Below are positions 13,103-25,234 of a stretch of DNA of 64,000 nucleotides, in pieces; position 1 is the stretch's first letter; every line of letters begins with the position of its first letter. Source of the stretch: Roridomyces roridus. Its lineage: Eukaryota; Basidiomycota; Agaricomycetes; Agaricales; Mycenaceae. The stretch lies in contig JARKIF010000011.1 of assembly GCA_029378245.1 (NCBI GenBank), positions 1,798,001 to 1,862,000 on the forward strand, written 5' to 3'. The position numbers were made by a program, and so were the translations under genes. Under the pieces are notes generated by a model. That model had not been told where the DNA came from, did not search any database, and worked only from the letters and a program-made list of their open reading frames with translations.

Positions 13103-13460
13103 GGGGGTGTTGATGGTGGTAGTCGTTTGGGACGAAAATTTAAAAGAGGCGAGTCTACGCTGATACGCGGTGGGATCCCCAATCGGTATCATTTAGTGTC
13201 CGACTGGAATCGGGTTTCACAGAAAGGGAATTGAATTACATACATGGCGTACGGGCCCACACATTAAAACGTTTCAAGCTATCTCCACGACCCAGAGGAT
13301 AAGCAGCCGGAACGTTCCTGGAATTCCATCCCACACCCGGAGCTTGCGGAGGGTCTGTAAAAGAGACTGTCCCACCCCGAGTTCACGCCCACAACTTGCA
13401 AGTAAAATGAGTCCATACAGTACATTCAACCGAATTGTCCTTTCATCTCGTCCAAACAAA
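13103..13460. other. Short intergenic region
   Basis: This lies between two minus-strand genes. It holds the 5' side of the STAND gene and the 3' end of the membrane protein gene. No separate feature was seen. Confidence 0.4.
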
Positions 13461-15049
13461 CTAGTTCCCTGCAGCTGTCTCGGAATCAGCCGGCGACGAA
13501 CCGATAGCCAACCGATCGTCCGACCCATCCGAGTCTCCCTCACGCCCGACGACATACGTCGGCCTCACTGCCGCAAACTCCAACGTCGACACTGAACTCG
13601 GTGCCACAGTCTCCTCCGTAACATGCACCATCAACTTGCCCTTACCCAACCTCGACCCCGACCCCCATGCAGATCTGCTCCGGCTCCGGCTCCTGCTCTC
13701 ACTCTGACTTCTATGCTCCCATTGAACATCCGAGTCCCCACCATCCATCGTCTCCTGCTGCACCGTGTGCTGTAAACCAAACTTGGGGCGTTTGTTGAGA
13801 TTCAAGAGTAGAGTCAGGGTGTAGAGCCGCCCGAGGAGGTATCCTACGCCGATGTTGGCGTTGCTTGCCGTGTCGGTGAGATAGATGACAATGACGAGAA
13901 TGGCTGCAGCGGCTGTGAAGACACCGCTTTGGAGTGTAGTTCGGATTAGGCGGAAGAGGACACTGTGTAGGTAAGTAAGTAAGAGCGAAGAGGGTGGGTG
14001 AAGGGGAAGACGCACCTCTTTGTCTCGCGGGAGAGTCCAGTTCCCATGGTGTAGAGATGCCAGACTAACTAGAATGCACTGTGAGCTGCGGTGAGTTTGT
14101 TTGAGACAGCAGCAAAGACGGACTGTAAAGGCGATGAGGATATCCGTGCACGCCGAACCGATGAGCCAGATTCTGATAAGGACTCGTTGAATGGATTCTG
14201 CAAACGAGGAGGAAGAAGAAACTTACAGGGCGAGAACAGTCGTCAGGGAACGGTCATCGAACGCGAGGTGTTGACTGCTCTTGATAGTGAGTGCCACGGC
14301 GCTGGCCATCTAACAACCAAGATGAGATGGTAATGTAAAAAAGAGGGTTGCTTGTACGCACCGTCAACCAAGACGAGCAGACCAGGACGAACGTCAGAGC
14401 AAGCCGGCTCTTCCCTCCTGGCATCCTAAGTAAGTCCGAGTCGAGATGAGTTTGCGAGGTTGGCATTCAAGGTCAAGGAGGAACGCACACTCTCCAGCAC
14501 CGACGGATGAGGTAGGTTTGGACTATAAACGCCGTGACGCTGGTTGTCATGAGGTAGTTATATGCCGTCCAGGGCTGCATGACATTGCATCAGCCACACT
14601 GCATTCATTGCTTAGACGCGCGAAAACGCACCTCAAGGAGGAAATAAGCGGTGTTCCCTGGCAAGTATCAGAATCGCCCAGTCGTTGAATCCACCCAGAG
14701 ACGAGACACACCCCAATTTTTCACAGCGTACTATCACCCGTCAATGACACGCGAAGAAAGGAGTCAAGCCGACACACTAGATACACGCCGGCATAATGCC
14801 CCGCCAGGGCCGCAGTGTCGACCAGACAGCAAACGGCGACAAAGATTCGTGTAGTGAGCGAATCGGTGGGGTACGTCTTGAAGTAATGGTATGCCTGTAT
14901 CCCCTCGGCGATGTACATCACCGTGTGGACCCAGGAGGTGACGAGGAGGGTGCTGTGGGGCTTGGGTAAGAGGGCATTCGATGTCGGGAAGCGAGAGGAG
15001 GAACTCGCCCGATGATTTTGTTCAAGAAGGCGTCTCCTTCCAACGCCAT
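13461..15049 (-). CDS. Multi-pass membrane protein, DUF6534-like
   Basis: The spliced minus-strand product has the layout of the mushroom DUF6534 family, predicted seven-helix membrane proteins of unknown function. Visible segments are WVHTVMYIAEGIQAYHYF, IFVAVCCLVDTAAL and later helices near 14.2-14.5 kb. The family's late block is FRLIRTTLQSGVFTAAAAIL, IVIYLTD and GVGYLLGRLYTLTLLLNLNKR. A hydrophilic tail follows, rich in Ser/Arg (SQSESRSRSRSRS) and ending ...DSETAAGN at 13461. The start at 15049 (MALEGDAF) is the best ATG I could place; the usual first helix is poorly matched, so an upstream exon may be missing. Several exons, especially 14.1-14.7 kb, could not be joined with certainty. 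The duplicated block at 15241 begins just upstream of this gene. Confidence 0.7.
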
Positions 15050-15240
15050 GGTGGTCGTCCGCAAGGTAGGGGTCAATGTCTGACACACCCCCGGGCCGGC
15101 ACGCATCAATACACTGATCCGCGGGTTTCCCAGACAGGGGCTTCCAATACCTTATGCGCGGTGATCTGCTCTTCAAGCTCATGGTCGAGTTGGGTCCTTG
15201 TGCATTGACAAGTTTTTTATAAGATCAAAAGCCAATGAAA

Positions 15241-15667
15241 CACTCTTGTTCTGCGCTTCGTTTGCGTCTGGAACCTGAGTTCGATGTTGGGGCAGCCACA
15301 GATATTCAGTGGGGGTGGAGAAGCAGCGGAAGGTTCAACTTCTCGAACCGCTGAACTCCAGGTCGTAGGGCGATGGTGAGGCGTGAGAATGAACCCAACC
15401 ACCACCCTACCTGTGTCTGCCCCGGATTTCGTCGAGATGTGAACGTTCAGAAAGGAGAACAAGCAACACATGGTGACGACCCTAATTTTCAAGGCGAGGG
15501 CGGGCGGGGAAAACTTTTGGAGATGATGGAGGGTGGATTTGTCGACGTAGGTGCTGCATTGCACGAAGTGCTGGCAGATGGTCGTGGTGTGATGAGAGAA
15601 GCGGGTCACACATCACTCCGCTGTCACAAGAATCAGTACTGCTTTCGCATGCTCATCAGTACGTCAC
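15241..15667. repeat. Duplicated-arm locus, copy 1 (short interior)
   Basis: Arm A (15241-15397, 157 bp) recurs at 15665-15821. Arm B (15509-15667, 159 bp) recurs at 19932-20090. In this copy the two arms enclose only 111 bp (15398-15508). Both arm pairs have equal lengths and appear identical over their whole length. The copies meet at the trinucleotide cac (15665-15667), which belongs to the end of B and the start of A. No protein function is recognised. Confidence 0.9.
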
Positions 15668-15821
15668 TCTTGTTCTGCGCTTCGTTTGCGTCTGGAACCT
15701 GAGTTCGATGTTGGGGCAGCCACAGATATTCAGTGGGGGTGGAGAAGCAGCGGAAGGTTCAACTTCTCGAACCGCTGAACTCCAGGTCGTAGGGCGATGG
15801 TGAGGCGTGAGAATGAACCCA

Positions 15822-17629
15822 TGACGAAGACGCCAGACGAGGGCACCACCAACGCCCACGGCTAACCCAACGAATAAGCGGCGAGGTCATCCAGTCGAAT
15901 ATAACAGCTCGGTGATAGTTTTAGAACAATGCCGAATGAGAATCAGTGAACTGAACAAAGTTGTGTTGTGAGTGAACACGAGCCTCCGAATCCTAGAAGA
16001 AGCTGGAAATGCAGGCCAAAGGCAACCCATGATGAGCATATGCCCGGTTCTGAGTACGGGAACAATCAAAGAAAAAAGGCGGCGGACAGGCGAGATCCAA
16101 GAGAGCGCAGGACATTGACGATCACAGACAACATCGAGCTAGCGACGTAAATGGGGACTGCTAGGCGGGCATGATACCAGAGCATTTGAGCAAATCGCAG
16201 GGACACGACATTAGAAGGACCATCTTGAAGGTGATAACTCGTGGACAAGCAAGTACGATGAGAAGGCCAGCTGTATTGAATCATTTGAATGTGCCCGGGA
16301 TTGAGAAAAGTTGATAGCCACATTGGAAGAGAAACAGTATCCCAGGTACTGAGTAGCCTTGGGGAAATTATGTGGTTGATGTACAACTACGAGGTGCCCT
16401 TGACGACCAGAGAGCCAAATCCAATCGAAGATTCGAAGCAGATATAGGAAGTGAGATAATTGGGGCTCGCCAGATTGAAATTGAAGAACCAATCGGGAAT
16501 TTCCAGCGAGAAGTTAACAGACATGAGCCAAGTATACGGCTCGAAAACCGCGGCGAGAACGTGAATGGAGAAACGGGTTAACCGAAATCGACGCAGCGTG
16601 AGACAGAGACAGTCGAAACAAACTGCGACTTATCGGCGAGGGAATACGCCGAAGCCACTTTCAACGAATGTCGAATGCGATGCTTCAATTGTTCACGAGA
16701 ATGACCCCAATGACCAGAGTGATGTTTGATGGTTAAGAAGTCCGAAGAGATTCCGTTTCAAAAAATAAAAATCGAACGATGGAGGGAGAGCATCAAATCA
16801 ATGAGCTGAATGTCCACATCTTCGACCCGATGTGGAACAGAGATACAAAGAGAAGAAGGGTTTGAAACGAGGGGACCGGATGTTGAAACGAGGGCGGCTT
16901 ATCTGCAGTCCCACAACGCGGAACCCAAGGGGTGAGATGGACGTGGGGTCGAGAGATCGGAGCTGCCCTGTGGGTCGATGTTGCAGCCGATGACACGTAT
17001 CTTGAATAATTGGGACTGGTGGCCCATGCATCCGTTCGAGATGTTGAATAAACGGATAAGGAGAGGTGCGCGATGAGAGGAGACCAGCGGAGGAACGACC
17101 AGGGATGGTTGAGACACCCATGGGTGTGACATTGAAGGTGTGTGCATATGGCTAGGTAAAGCGTACGGATACGGATAGAGGCGATGGTCGAGGGAGAAGA
17201 GTGAGCATGGAGCTCTGAGGGAGGCCCACACGGAGTCAACACCCTATTTGGCCCGTACAAATGAACAAGTACGGGAGGCCGCATAAAATCACAAGTGTAA
17301 TGAGAACCCGAGGTGTCAGATATGAGAGCATGAATCAGCGCTCAGCGCTCAGCGCCCGATTGATACGGCAGATTGTTGCATTGACGAGGAAGGTCCCGCT
17401 ATGTCAAGGATTGCATGGTGAAAATGCACGGTCTGAGGGAGCTGGTACAACAACGAAGGAATGAAGGACAGAAAGGTTCGAATAGTAATATGTACTCGGG
17501 TGAATGTAAATTCCCAATCAAGAACCAAGAGAACAAATTGGGACCGAATCGCGACCAAGGTCGACTGAATCAAAGGAATGGTTGGAGGAATAGGAAATGA
17601 CGTGGGTCGTTGAATCACGGAATGAACGA
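15822..17629. other. Gene-poor sequence inside the duplicated locus
   Basis: Both strands were read here. Open frames exist on the minus strand (16066-16492 and 16793-17284), but they lack intron signals, domain motifs or convincing composition. No gene is called. Confidence 0.45.
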
Positions 17630-18180
17630 CAGGCTCGAGTGCCCCGAAAGAATAATGGGCTCGAGTGCACCGAATAGCGGATGGCCTCGAATGCCTGCAT
17701 GAAATATGGACTTGAATGTCCGCACGAAGAAGGGCCTCGAATGCCCGCACGAAGATTTAAGAATAGGCTTTGAATGCCCGCACAAAGGATGGATTCGGGC
17801 GTCCGAAGAATGGACTCGAATGTTTGAACGAAGAAGGGCCTCGAATGCCCGCACGAAGATTTAAGAATAGGCTTTGAATGCCCGCACAAAGGATGGATTC
17901 GAGCGTCCGAAGAATGGACTCGAATGTTCGAACGAAGAATGGGCTTCGAATGTTCGAACGAAGAATGGACTTCGAATGCCCGAACGAGGAATGGACTCGA
18001 ATGTCCGAACGAAGAATGGACTCGAATGTCCGAACGAAGAATGGACTCGAATGTCCGCGCGAACGATGGGCTCGAATGCCCCGAATACGGAAGGGCCCGA
18101 ATGCCCCGAATGAAGGATAGGCTCGAATGCCCCGAATGAAGGATGAGGCCGGATGGCAGAATGAGGCCGGATGCAGAGTG
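17630..18180. repeat. Minisatellite, about 22 units of about 25 bp
   Basis: Units resemble CGAATGTCCGAACGAAGAAT plus 5 bp. The array is most regular at 17935-18060. A higher-order repeat of 104 bp (four units, including one 33-bp unit containing gatttaagaa) occurs twice, starting at 17735 and 17839. Because 25 is not a multiple of three, all three frames are open on parts of both strands. That explains the long repetitive open frames here without any gene. Confidence 0.92.
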
Positions 18181-19099
18181 AGGAATGAAAATAGATGCAT
18201 AGAAATGAAGCTGCAGGATTGACCAGGGTTGCTACAGTGGGACCGCAGTAGAGTACATAGCGTGGGGGGTATGATTTAATCCGAGACGCCGCAATCGGTT
18301 GCGCAACGACGGCGAGGGACAACTCCTATCTGGTAAACAGTTGCTAGGGACTTATCGATACCTACCCTTCCAGCGTATTGTAGGCTGTCAGGATGTGATG
18401 GGGATCTGGAACGTGCAGTGGCAGAGCAGCATGAAGAGGAGGTGAAGCAGCATCGACAATGGAGATGGGTTTTGGGGTATGGTGAGACTACCGAGTGAGG
18501 AGTGTCGAGAATGTGACCGGTGCAATGGAATGGGCCGTTCCTACATGCATACAGAAAGAATGGCTGGATACCCGTAGTGTGAGAGTCGAGTCAGAGTCGA
18601 GTCGGTGAGGAATCGCAGTCGTCGTGCAAGTGGTGATGGTAAGAGATCAAGAGGGGGCTCAAGGGTCGCTAGGCTTCCAAATTTGACGCCTTTGATAACG
18701 GAGAAAACAGGACAATTTAGCACAGTAAGCTAGCTGCTGATAGGGTAAAATTTGTGTGAGTGTAGAACTGGATGTGTCGTAGTCATCTTGCGCGATTCAG
18801 GCTGAAGGGGAGAGGCAAGAGGGAAGTTAGGCCAATAGTTGATCCGTCCTTGTTGTATCCGTGCCAAAGCCGTAGTCATTCGTGTAGGCGTAACCATTCC
18901 ATAAGGCCAAGGATCACGTTTGTTGCTCTTGAGGACAGGAATGCATATCACCAAGAAATTTCACAGAACCTGATGCCTTCACTAGCGGAGTATAGAAAGA
19001 CGGAATTCGACAAAACAAATCGGAACTCGATGCCCGGAAAAACTGGATGCTTTAGATACCAGAGGAAGAAGGCAATCCTGCGGTCGAGGGCAGATGCAT

Positions 19100-19600
19100 G
19101 AATGAATAGGGACTCGATGCCCAGAAACTCAACACTTTCAATAGCGGAGGAAGAAGCCAATCCAGCGCTCGACGGCATGGATGCATAATAACGAATGGAT
19201 GAATCAATGACCCAGGGAGGAGAATGTTGACAATGGAGGTGGAGGAAGCAACAGGAACACTCTAGCGGAGGAAGTAGCGCATTCAACAGGGAGGCAATCC
19301 AGTGCTTTAGGGCATAGATAGATGCATGGATGAATGGGGACTCGATGACCAGGAACTCGACACTTTCGATAGCGGAGGAAGAAGACAATCCAGTGCTCGA
19401 GGGCATGGATGCGTGAATGAATGGGGGGACTCGATGCCCAGAATCTCGACGCTTTCAATAGCGGAGGAAGACGATCCAGTGCTCGAGGGCATGGATGGCG
19501 TGAATAAATGGGGGGGGACTCGATGTCTAGAAACTCGACGCTTTCAATAGCGGAGGAAAAACCCATCCAGCGCTCGACGGCATGGATGTGAACGAATGGA
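19100..19600. repeat. Second minisatellite, unit about 90 bp
   Basis: The block 'actcgatgcccagaa...cgacgctttcaatagcggagg...ccagtgctcgagggcatggatg' recurs with period about 90 bp, starting near 19108, 19338, 19428 and 19517. A degenerate copy lies at 18960-19030. Copies differ by a few substitutions and small indels. Open frames here are repeat artefacts. Confidence 0.85.
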
Positions 19601-20169
19601 TGAGCCAATGGCCCAGAGAGGAGAATGTTGACAATTGGGGTGGGGGAAAGGATGGGCACGCCTTCGAGGGGAGGAAGTAGCACATTCGACAGCGGGCGAT
19701 GAAGAATAGCCGGGATGGTGTACAGGGTTCGTAATTGAAAGAACGGGAGTGACAATACAAAGAGGGAGCATAGAACCACTTGAACTCACCTCAGTCCCAG
19801 CCCACAGTCATCTACATTATCCCCCTCGAAAGAACGGAGTTCGGGCGACACAAGTGTATCCAGAAGTAAACGTGGCAAGAGAAGGTGTTCCCGGCGTCGA
19901 AACTGTGAGAGGTAGAGTAGTTGGAACCAGAGAAAACTTTTGGAGATGATGGAGGGTGGATTTGTCGACGTAGGTGCTGCATTGCACGAAGTGCTGGCAG
20001 ATGGTCGTGGTGTGATGAGAGAAGCGGGTCACACATCACTCCGCTGTCACAAGAATCAGTACTGCTTTCGCATGCTCATCAGTACGTCACAAATCAATCT
20101 CTCTGATTCTCGTGCTAAAATTTGGCCCAAGTACACTTCTCATTCGACCCGTCAACTAAATAGATCCTA

Positions 20170-22744
20170 TCACTGTCCGTCTGCGTACGCCTGTGCTTGA
20201 ACGTTATAGGACTCGGAGTATTCGCCCCCGCGGGCCATCAGCTCCGAGTGAGTGCCAAGCTCAGCGACTTGACCGTCCTTCATGCGTCTACGCACGTTAG
20301 AGGTATGTAGATCGATCAGGGACAACACTACGTACACGATCAGGTCCGCGTGTTTGACCAGATGGCCGAACCGATGTGTGACGAACACGAGTGTCTTTCC
20401 CTGCCTGGACTCTCTGAACCTTTGGAACAGGCGGTGTTCGGCCTTTGGATCCATGGCACTGCTCGGCTCATCGGCCACCGCGAAGCGAATCCCGCCGCCG
20501 AGAAATCGCATGAACGTCCGAGATCTAAAAGACACCAAGATCAGCACGGCCTCTGGTTGTTCAACGTACGCACGTCACAAGCCTCTGTCGCTCTCCGCCT
20601 GTCCCACCTGTGAGATCGACACTACCTGGTTGGCTGCAAGACTTACCAGACACATCTGTCGAGTTTTCCAGCCCGTCGTAAAACTCCTGGAGATCCTTGT
20701 GCCTCTCTTTGTCCAGATATTGGCTCTCCGCCGTAGTTGCTGGCGATAAAGTCGTCTCGATACCGTCCGTCATCTTTTCGATAACATCAGCCGCTCCGCC
20801 GTCCTCCGCCGCCTGCCGAATCATCTCCATATCATGCAAATTTTCTGTACTCCCAAGACCGATATTCTCCGCAAGTGAAAGCGGGAAAAGCTGGTGGTCC
20901 TGGGTGAGCACAGCCTGGACTTGACGTATGTCCGAGAGGCGGTAGCTCTTGATTGGCAGTCCGTCGACTAGGATTTCACCCGAGTCCACGTCGTAAAGCC
21001 GAGTGAGCAGTTTGATCAAGGTTGATTTGCCGCTGCCATTGTCTCCGACTATTACGACGAGTTGACCGGCTTCGATCTTGAGAGAGACGTTCCGGATTGC
21101 GTTGTCCTTGGAGTTGGTGTGAGCGTATGCGAAAGATACGTCCCTGCGGTTGCGGTGAGTATTGGCACGGAGGAGAAAGAACTTTGGATTGACTTCAGTT
21201 CGAAGGCCATCCCGTTCTCCGCGCTGTGCGTCGAGTTTGGGTACGGTTCATCTCCATCAGTGACTTTGTTTTGTATCTTTTCAATATCGTAGAGCTGCTT
21301 GATATACGACGCGAATTCAAGTGCCCTTGAGATGTCCAATAAAAGCATGTAGAAAGTCTGATCCAGGTTGGCCTTGTAGCTTTGGAAGACAGCGAACGAA
21401 GAAACGGTGAGATCTTGCGGACGGAATAATGCTTTCGCGGTGAGATAGAGCTGCGCGGCGATGAGAACGGCTGGATTTCATGACAGAAATAGGACTCGCC
21501 GTCGGAAGCTCATGAACCAGAGTGATCAATATATCTCGAAGCGGCGACTTGGGCTGTGCGTATTGAAGGTACGCGGGTGTCTCTGAAATATTTGCGAGAT
21601 TCAGTCTTGCTTTGCGATACTCTGAAACACCGACTCAGATGAGCGTGGAGCATATAGAAGGAATCGTACGGGCTAGAATCCAACCAGCCAGACCCCCCGA
21701 TATGATGTCTTCCCGATGATAGCCAGATGCAAGGCGGTTGAGTGCCACGAGGCGTAGATAATCTGCGTTGTTCGAGTATACGAGGAACGCTTTTGGAAAA
21801 TTGGAGCTTGCGACGACTGGGAATAATAACACGCACGTTTCATCCAGAGTCCCCAGGCTAGCCTCGTGTCCAAAAGAGGGCCGATCAAGGATAGTAGTGT
21901 GAAAGTCAGACCAGCGCTGCTTTGCTGGGAGATGAATGCCAGCTGGCTCGCAAGTCGGAATAATCGGTTGGAGAAATCCGAGAAAAATTCAAAGGCGCGG
22001 TGAAGCCTTGTCGCCCCGATTCCCTTGTCGCTGGTCTTATCTGAAACAACGTGAGTGACCTGACACAGTTGCGGATATGGAGATTTGGGCGCACCCTGGC
22101 TGGTAGGAATGTCGAACCGCAATCGTTATGTCGCCCACTAAGCGATAGGCGGATGAGGAGAAGTCCACCCACCGCGCAGCAACCGCTCTTCAAAATGCAC
22201 AGTCATTCGATTGGCAAGCAGAGTGCTTGTGTGAGTACTGTACTCCATTACTTCGCGATACATATGGAATTCGCGGCCAACTCACCGGCCCCAGACACAA
22301 GTTTCAGCCACGACCAAGGAGACGACTCGGAAGAGTATCGCCCGCAAGATGGCCTTTGCGTCAATTTTTCGTGCAGCTACACCCGCCTCGACCTGGATGA
22401 TTTGCCAAAGTGAATACAGGGTACCCGGGTGGACGCACTGTTTTAAGCAGCTTGGCACGCGTCCACAGAGTGAACATCGAGTCCAATCCGCTCAGCATTT
22501 GAAGCATCATATCGAGCAGAACGAGGACCGGACTGATTCGGAATGTTTCGCCCAGAAATCGGCGCAAGATCGGGATGAAGTCGGAGAATTCCTTTAAATC
22601 CGCCCACGGCTGGGAAAAGGCAGCGGCAAATCGAGAAAGTCTGCTCGATCGTGGCGATTTGGGGAGTAGAAGCCGCCAGACTCCCAACTGTAGCGCGGTG
22701 TATGATTGGGCTGTGGGTTCGTCATTCGAAAGTGATTTGTCCAT
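20170..22744 (-). CDS. ABC transporter half-molecule (membrane domain plus one ATPase)
   Basis: The start at 22744 (MDKSLSNDEPTAQ) leads into an N-terminal membrane region spread over several short exons (22.7-21.4 kb). A linker (YIKQLYDIEKIQNKV) precedes one nucleotide-binding domain. Walker A is GDNGSGKST (about 21.03 kb), followed by QAVLTQDHQLFPLSLAENIG (Q-loop). The signature is the variant GGTGGERQR in place of LSGGQ. Walker B is FAVADEPSSAMD (about 20.47 kb), and the switch histidine lies in VFVTHRFG. The protein ends ELGTHSELMARGGEYSES...ADGQ at 20170. Length and order match exporters of the half-transporter type, which act as dimers; the substrate is unknown. Membrane-helix exons need transcript support, but the ATPase half is clear. 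Confidence 0.88.
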
Positions 22745-23393
22745 TTGGTGAGAGGATCAGGTCAAGTGGGAAAGGGCGCCGGCGATGTAAATGAAGGAAC
22801 ACCCCTTTATATCCTCAGGTGACGGTTACGGAATCAATAGACGCTTGCACGAGTCAGAGTGGAAGGACTACCGATCGGAGGGTCCGTATTTGTCGTCGGC
22901 GTCTCTCGGAATCTGGAGATACATCGAGAACAGTTCAGGGCCCAGTGCCAGTCTCCCGGGTCGAAATTGGATAGCATTGGGTACTTTGGGCAAGCATGCG
23001 CAGCCCAAAAGGTGCCAATTATCGCTTCCCGGCAGCAGAGTGGCCCCGCAGCTTTGGCTGTTCCGTGGAGCGCTGAAATTGTTCCTTCCCACTGAGTCAG
23101 GAAAAGATCAGCCTGAGCGCTCCAGATGTGATGGTACAGCAATGTGTGATTGTGGTACGACATTTAGCTTCGTATGGTGTACAGTCGTGATGCTGCGAGT
23201 CGAGTCCAAAAGGACCAGGGATGGTGCCGGTAAAACACAAGCCGTTCGGGTGTAATTCGGCGAGCGGTCCGAGCCTTGGTCAGCATTGATCCACAAATGT
23301 GCAGTTCGGCATCGACAGAACTTGGACGGAACCAAACAATTACGCGCTGTCATTCGTCCGGGGCGTGGGGCGTGAGTTTTGAGTTGGCAATTA
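22745..23393. other. Intergenic, upstream side of the ABC transporter
   Basis: No supported gene. The plus-strand frame 22791-23255 and several minus-strand frames have no recognisable features. Confidence 0.45.
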
Positions 23394-23768
23394 GATGGGT
23401 TGTGCAAAAGCCGCACGGCTTTTTATGGCATCGGTGGTGATTTCTCATGACACGGCTTCTGATGCCGCACGCAATGCCGAGCGAGTGCCCAACTCGGCTT
23501 GTCTGCGCCCACAACGAGTGTGGAGCCCATGTGAACGGAGACTTGATAAATTGCGCTTGAACACCATGAATCATGGTGGAGCTCTTCCAGTGGGCCGATT
23601 CATTTGATCTGACACTCGGCAAGATTGATAATCACTCCCGGGATGATATAAATTGATCCGATGTTCATCACCAGGCGATTGGCAGTCATGTTTCTTGTGT
23701 GGCTCTGCACAATGCCAAAAAGCCGCACAGAGCCGCATGCGGTTCATGCGGCTTTTGCACAACCCATC
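23394..23768. mobile_element. 375-bp MITE, TA target site (Tc1/mariner-like)
   Basis: The ends are inverted copies starting GATGGGTTGTGCAAAAGCCG (left, 23394; right, reverse complement ending 23768). A second block, cggcttttt(a)tggcat, is also inverted just inside. Each end abuts TA (23392-23393 and 23769-23770), as for Tc1/mariner-type insertions. There is no coding capacity. It lies between the ABC transporter and the BTB gene. Confidence 0.88.
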
Positions 23769-24231
23769 TATTGGTGGGAAAGTCTCCGCTCCTGGAGTCT
23801 AGATGCTGATATCGCGGACGACGAATCCATTCTCCTCGCTCCCCAACAACAACCATCCGTCGTCTGCTCCGTATCCAGGAATGTTTTCGGCGGCTGGAGA
23901 TCCATTGCGGGGCCACGGGACTGAATAAGTCCTGCAACTTGTCGTGCGCGCCACGTGGCGTCTTTCGAGTCCACGAGTCACAAAGGCAGTGGCCACGGGC
24001 GGAGTCTCGTAATGTAAACAAAACCCAAGACACATCTGACACGGAAATGCATGATAGTGCGATCGCCGGTGGGTCCAACACGCGCCTACACCCCCCCAAT
24101 TACAAAAGACGCCTTGTTTTGTGTTGTCCGAAATAACAATACCTTTGAGCCCAGAAGGGGACTACAAGAAACCCGAAGGCCTTTTAAACGGACTCGTATC
24201 AGCTCCACCCCATCAATTACCCCGAGCTCTC
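23769..24231. other. Intergenic region before the BTB gene
   Basis: A minus-strand frame near 23799-24035 has mixed composition and could be an old gene scrap. No domain is recognisable and it is not called. The 3' part should hold the BTB gene promoter. Confidence 0.4.
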
Positions 24232-25234
24232 ATGACAGAGTTGGCCCTATCCCAACCGAAGCGTGTCCAAGATCTCTGGTTCGCCGACGGCGATGTGGTA
24301 CTGCAGGCTGAGGACCATATTTTCCGAGTGCGCAGCAAGGTGCTTGCCGAGCAGTCCTCGGAACTCGAGAAATGGCTCGGGTTGCAAAAGCCGGATGATG
24401 CGAAGACTATTGAGGATTGCCCAGTGCTCCTTTTCCGTGATACGCCTGAGGATCTCGGCCATTTTCTCAAGGCCATCTTCGACCCCAGGTCAGTGGTCGC
24501 CCGGGTCTGACGGAAATCTCTTGATTCATCCTTCTTCTCACAGCTGCAGTTTCTGGTCAAAGCTGCCCGTGCCTCCAGCACTCTCTGTGACCGCTGCGGT
24601 GCTGAGGCTGAGCACCAAATACGAAGTCGCCCATCTTCGCCGAAGAGCCCTTAAACACATGGCTCTATTCTCCCCCCTCACACTGCACGAGCTCGATTCG
24701 CGGTCGTTCAATATGCTGGGCAACACAGATCTTATCCTGCGGCTGAACATTGCCATAGAGTTCAATCTCACATGGGCGATGCCTCTCGTGATGTACTGGA
24801 TCATCTGCAGCCTAGGGTACATGGACCTCAGAGACTCTCTTCGACCACCGCTCCAACATGACTGCATTTTTGCGCGTGCGTGGCTCGCCGCGGCGCAGAA
24901 AGACGCAGTCTTTCAATTCTTGCGCACTCCGAAGATCTCGGAAGCGTGCACCACATCCTGGGATTGTTTGTGTCAACGACTTGCGACCTACGAGCGAGCA
25001 AAAATATTCGTTATCAATCCTCTTGCGTGTACCCTAGACGACCATGTACCTGGGCTCGCTTCTGAGGGTCGGAAAAAGGAGTGGGAGGCAGTTTGTGAAG
25101 CGTGTCGCGCAGAAGGGATGATCCGTCATCAGAACGCTCGACACTCCATTTGGAGCAAGCTCCCCGAAGTCTTCCATTTGCCGTCTTGGGTCGACCTCCA
25201 GGCAGCACGGGCTGCGGATCTCAAAGAAGAGTAG
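24232..25234 (+). CDS. BTB/POZ-domain protein
   Basis: Two exons: 24232-24488 and about 24542-25234, with an intron gtcagtggtc...ttctcacag. The start MTELALSQPKR is followed by the BTB core LWFADGDVVLQAEDHIFRVR, SKVLAEQSSELEKWLG, CPVLLFRDTPEDLGHFLKAI and VLRLSTKYEVAHLRRRALKH. This is the usual order for the large mushroom BTB family. The C-terminal part (IEFNLTWAMPLVMYWI...WSKLPEVFHLPSWVDL) is shared with the decayed copy at 39.8-41.0 kb. BTB domains dimerise and often recruit cullin-3 ubiquitin ligases; the role here is unknown. The gene is intact across both exons. Confidence 0.88.

Larger units (their letters stand above)
15665..20090. repeat. Duplicated-arm locus, copy 2 (4.1-kb interior)
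   Basis: This copy has the same outer arms (A at 15665-15821, B at 19932-20090) as copy 1 but encloses 4,110 bp of different sequence (15822-19931). The interior holds two minisatellites and no convincing gene. Arm order A-B-A-B with a short shared junction is that of a tandem duplication whose interiors differ. The interior is not flanked by recognisable inverted repeats. Confidence 0.85.

Noticed and set aside
17341..18322. Long repetitive open frames on both strands in the minisatellite
   Set aside because: The 25-bp period opens all frames by chance; no start context, introns or domain support a gene.
15217..20039. LTR retrotransposon reading of the duplicated arms
   Set aside because: The arms occur in A-B-A-B order, not as one identical repeat at each end, and no gag, protease, integrase or RT is visible inside.
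22855..22880. Short similarity (tggaaggactaccg) to the kinase-like tail
   Set aside because: Only about 14 bp match, with no flanking similarity.
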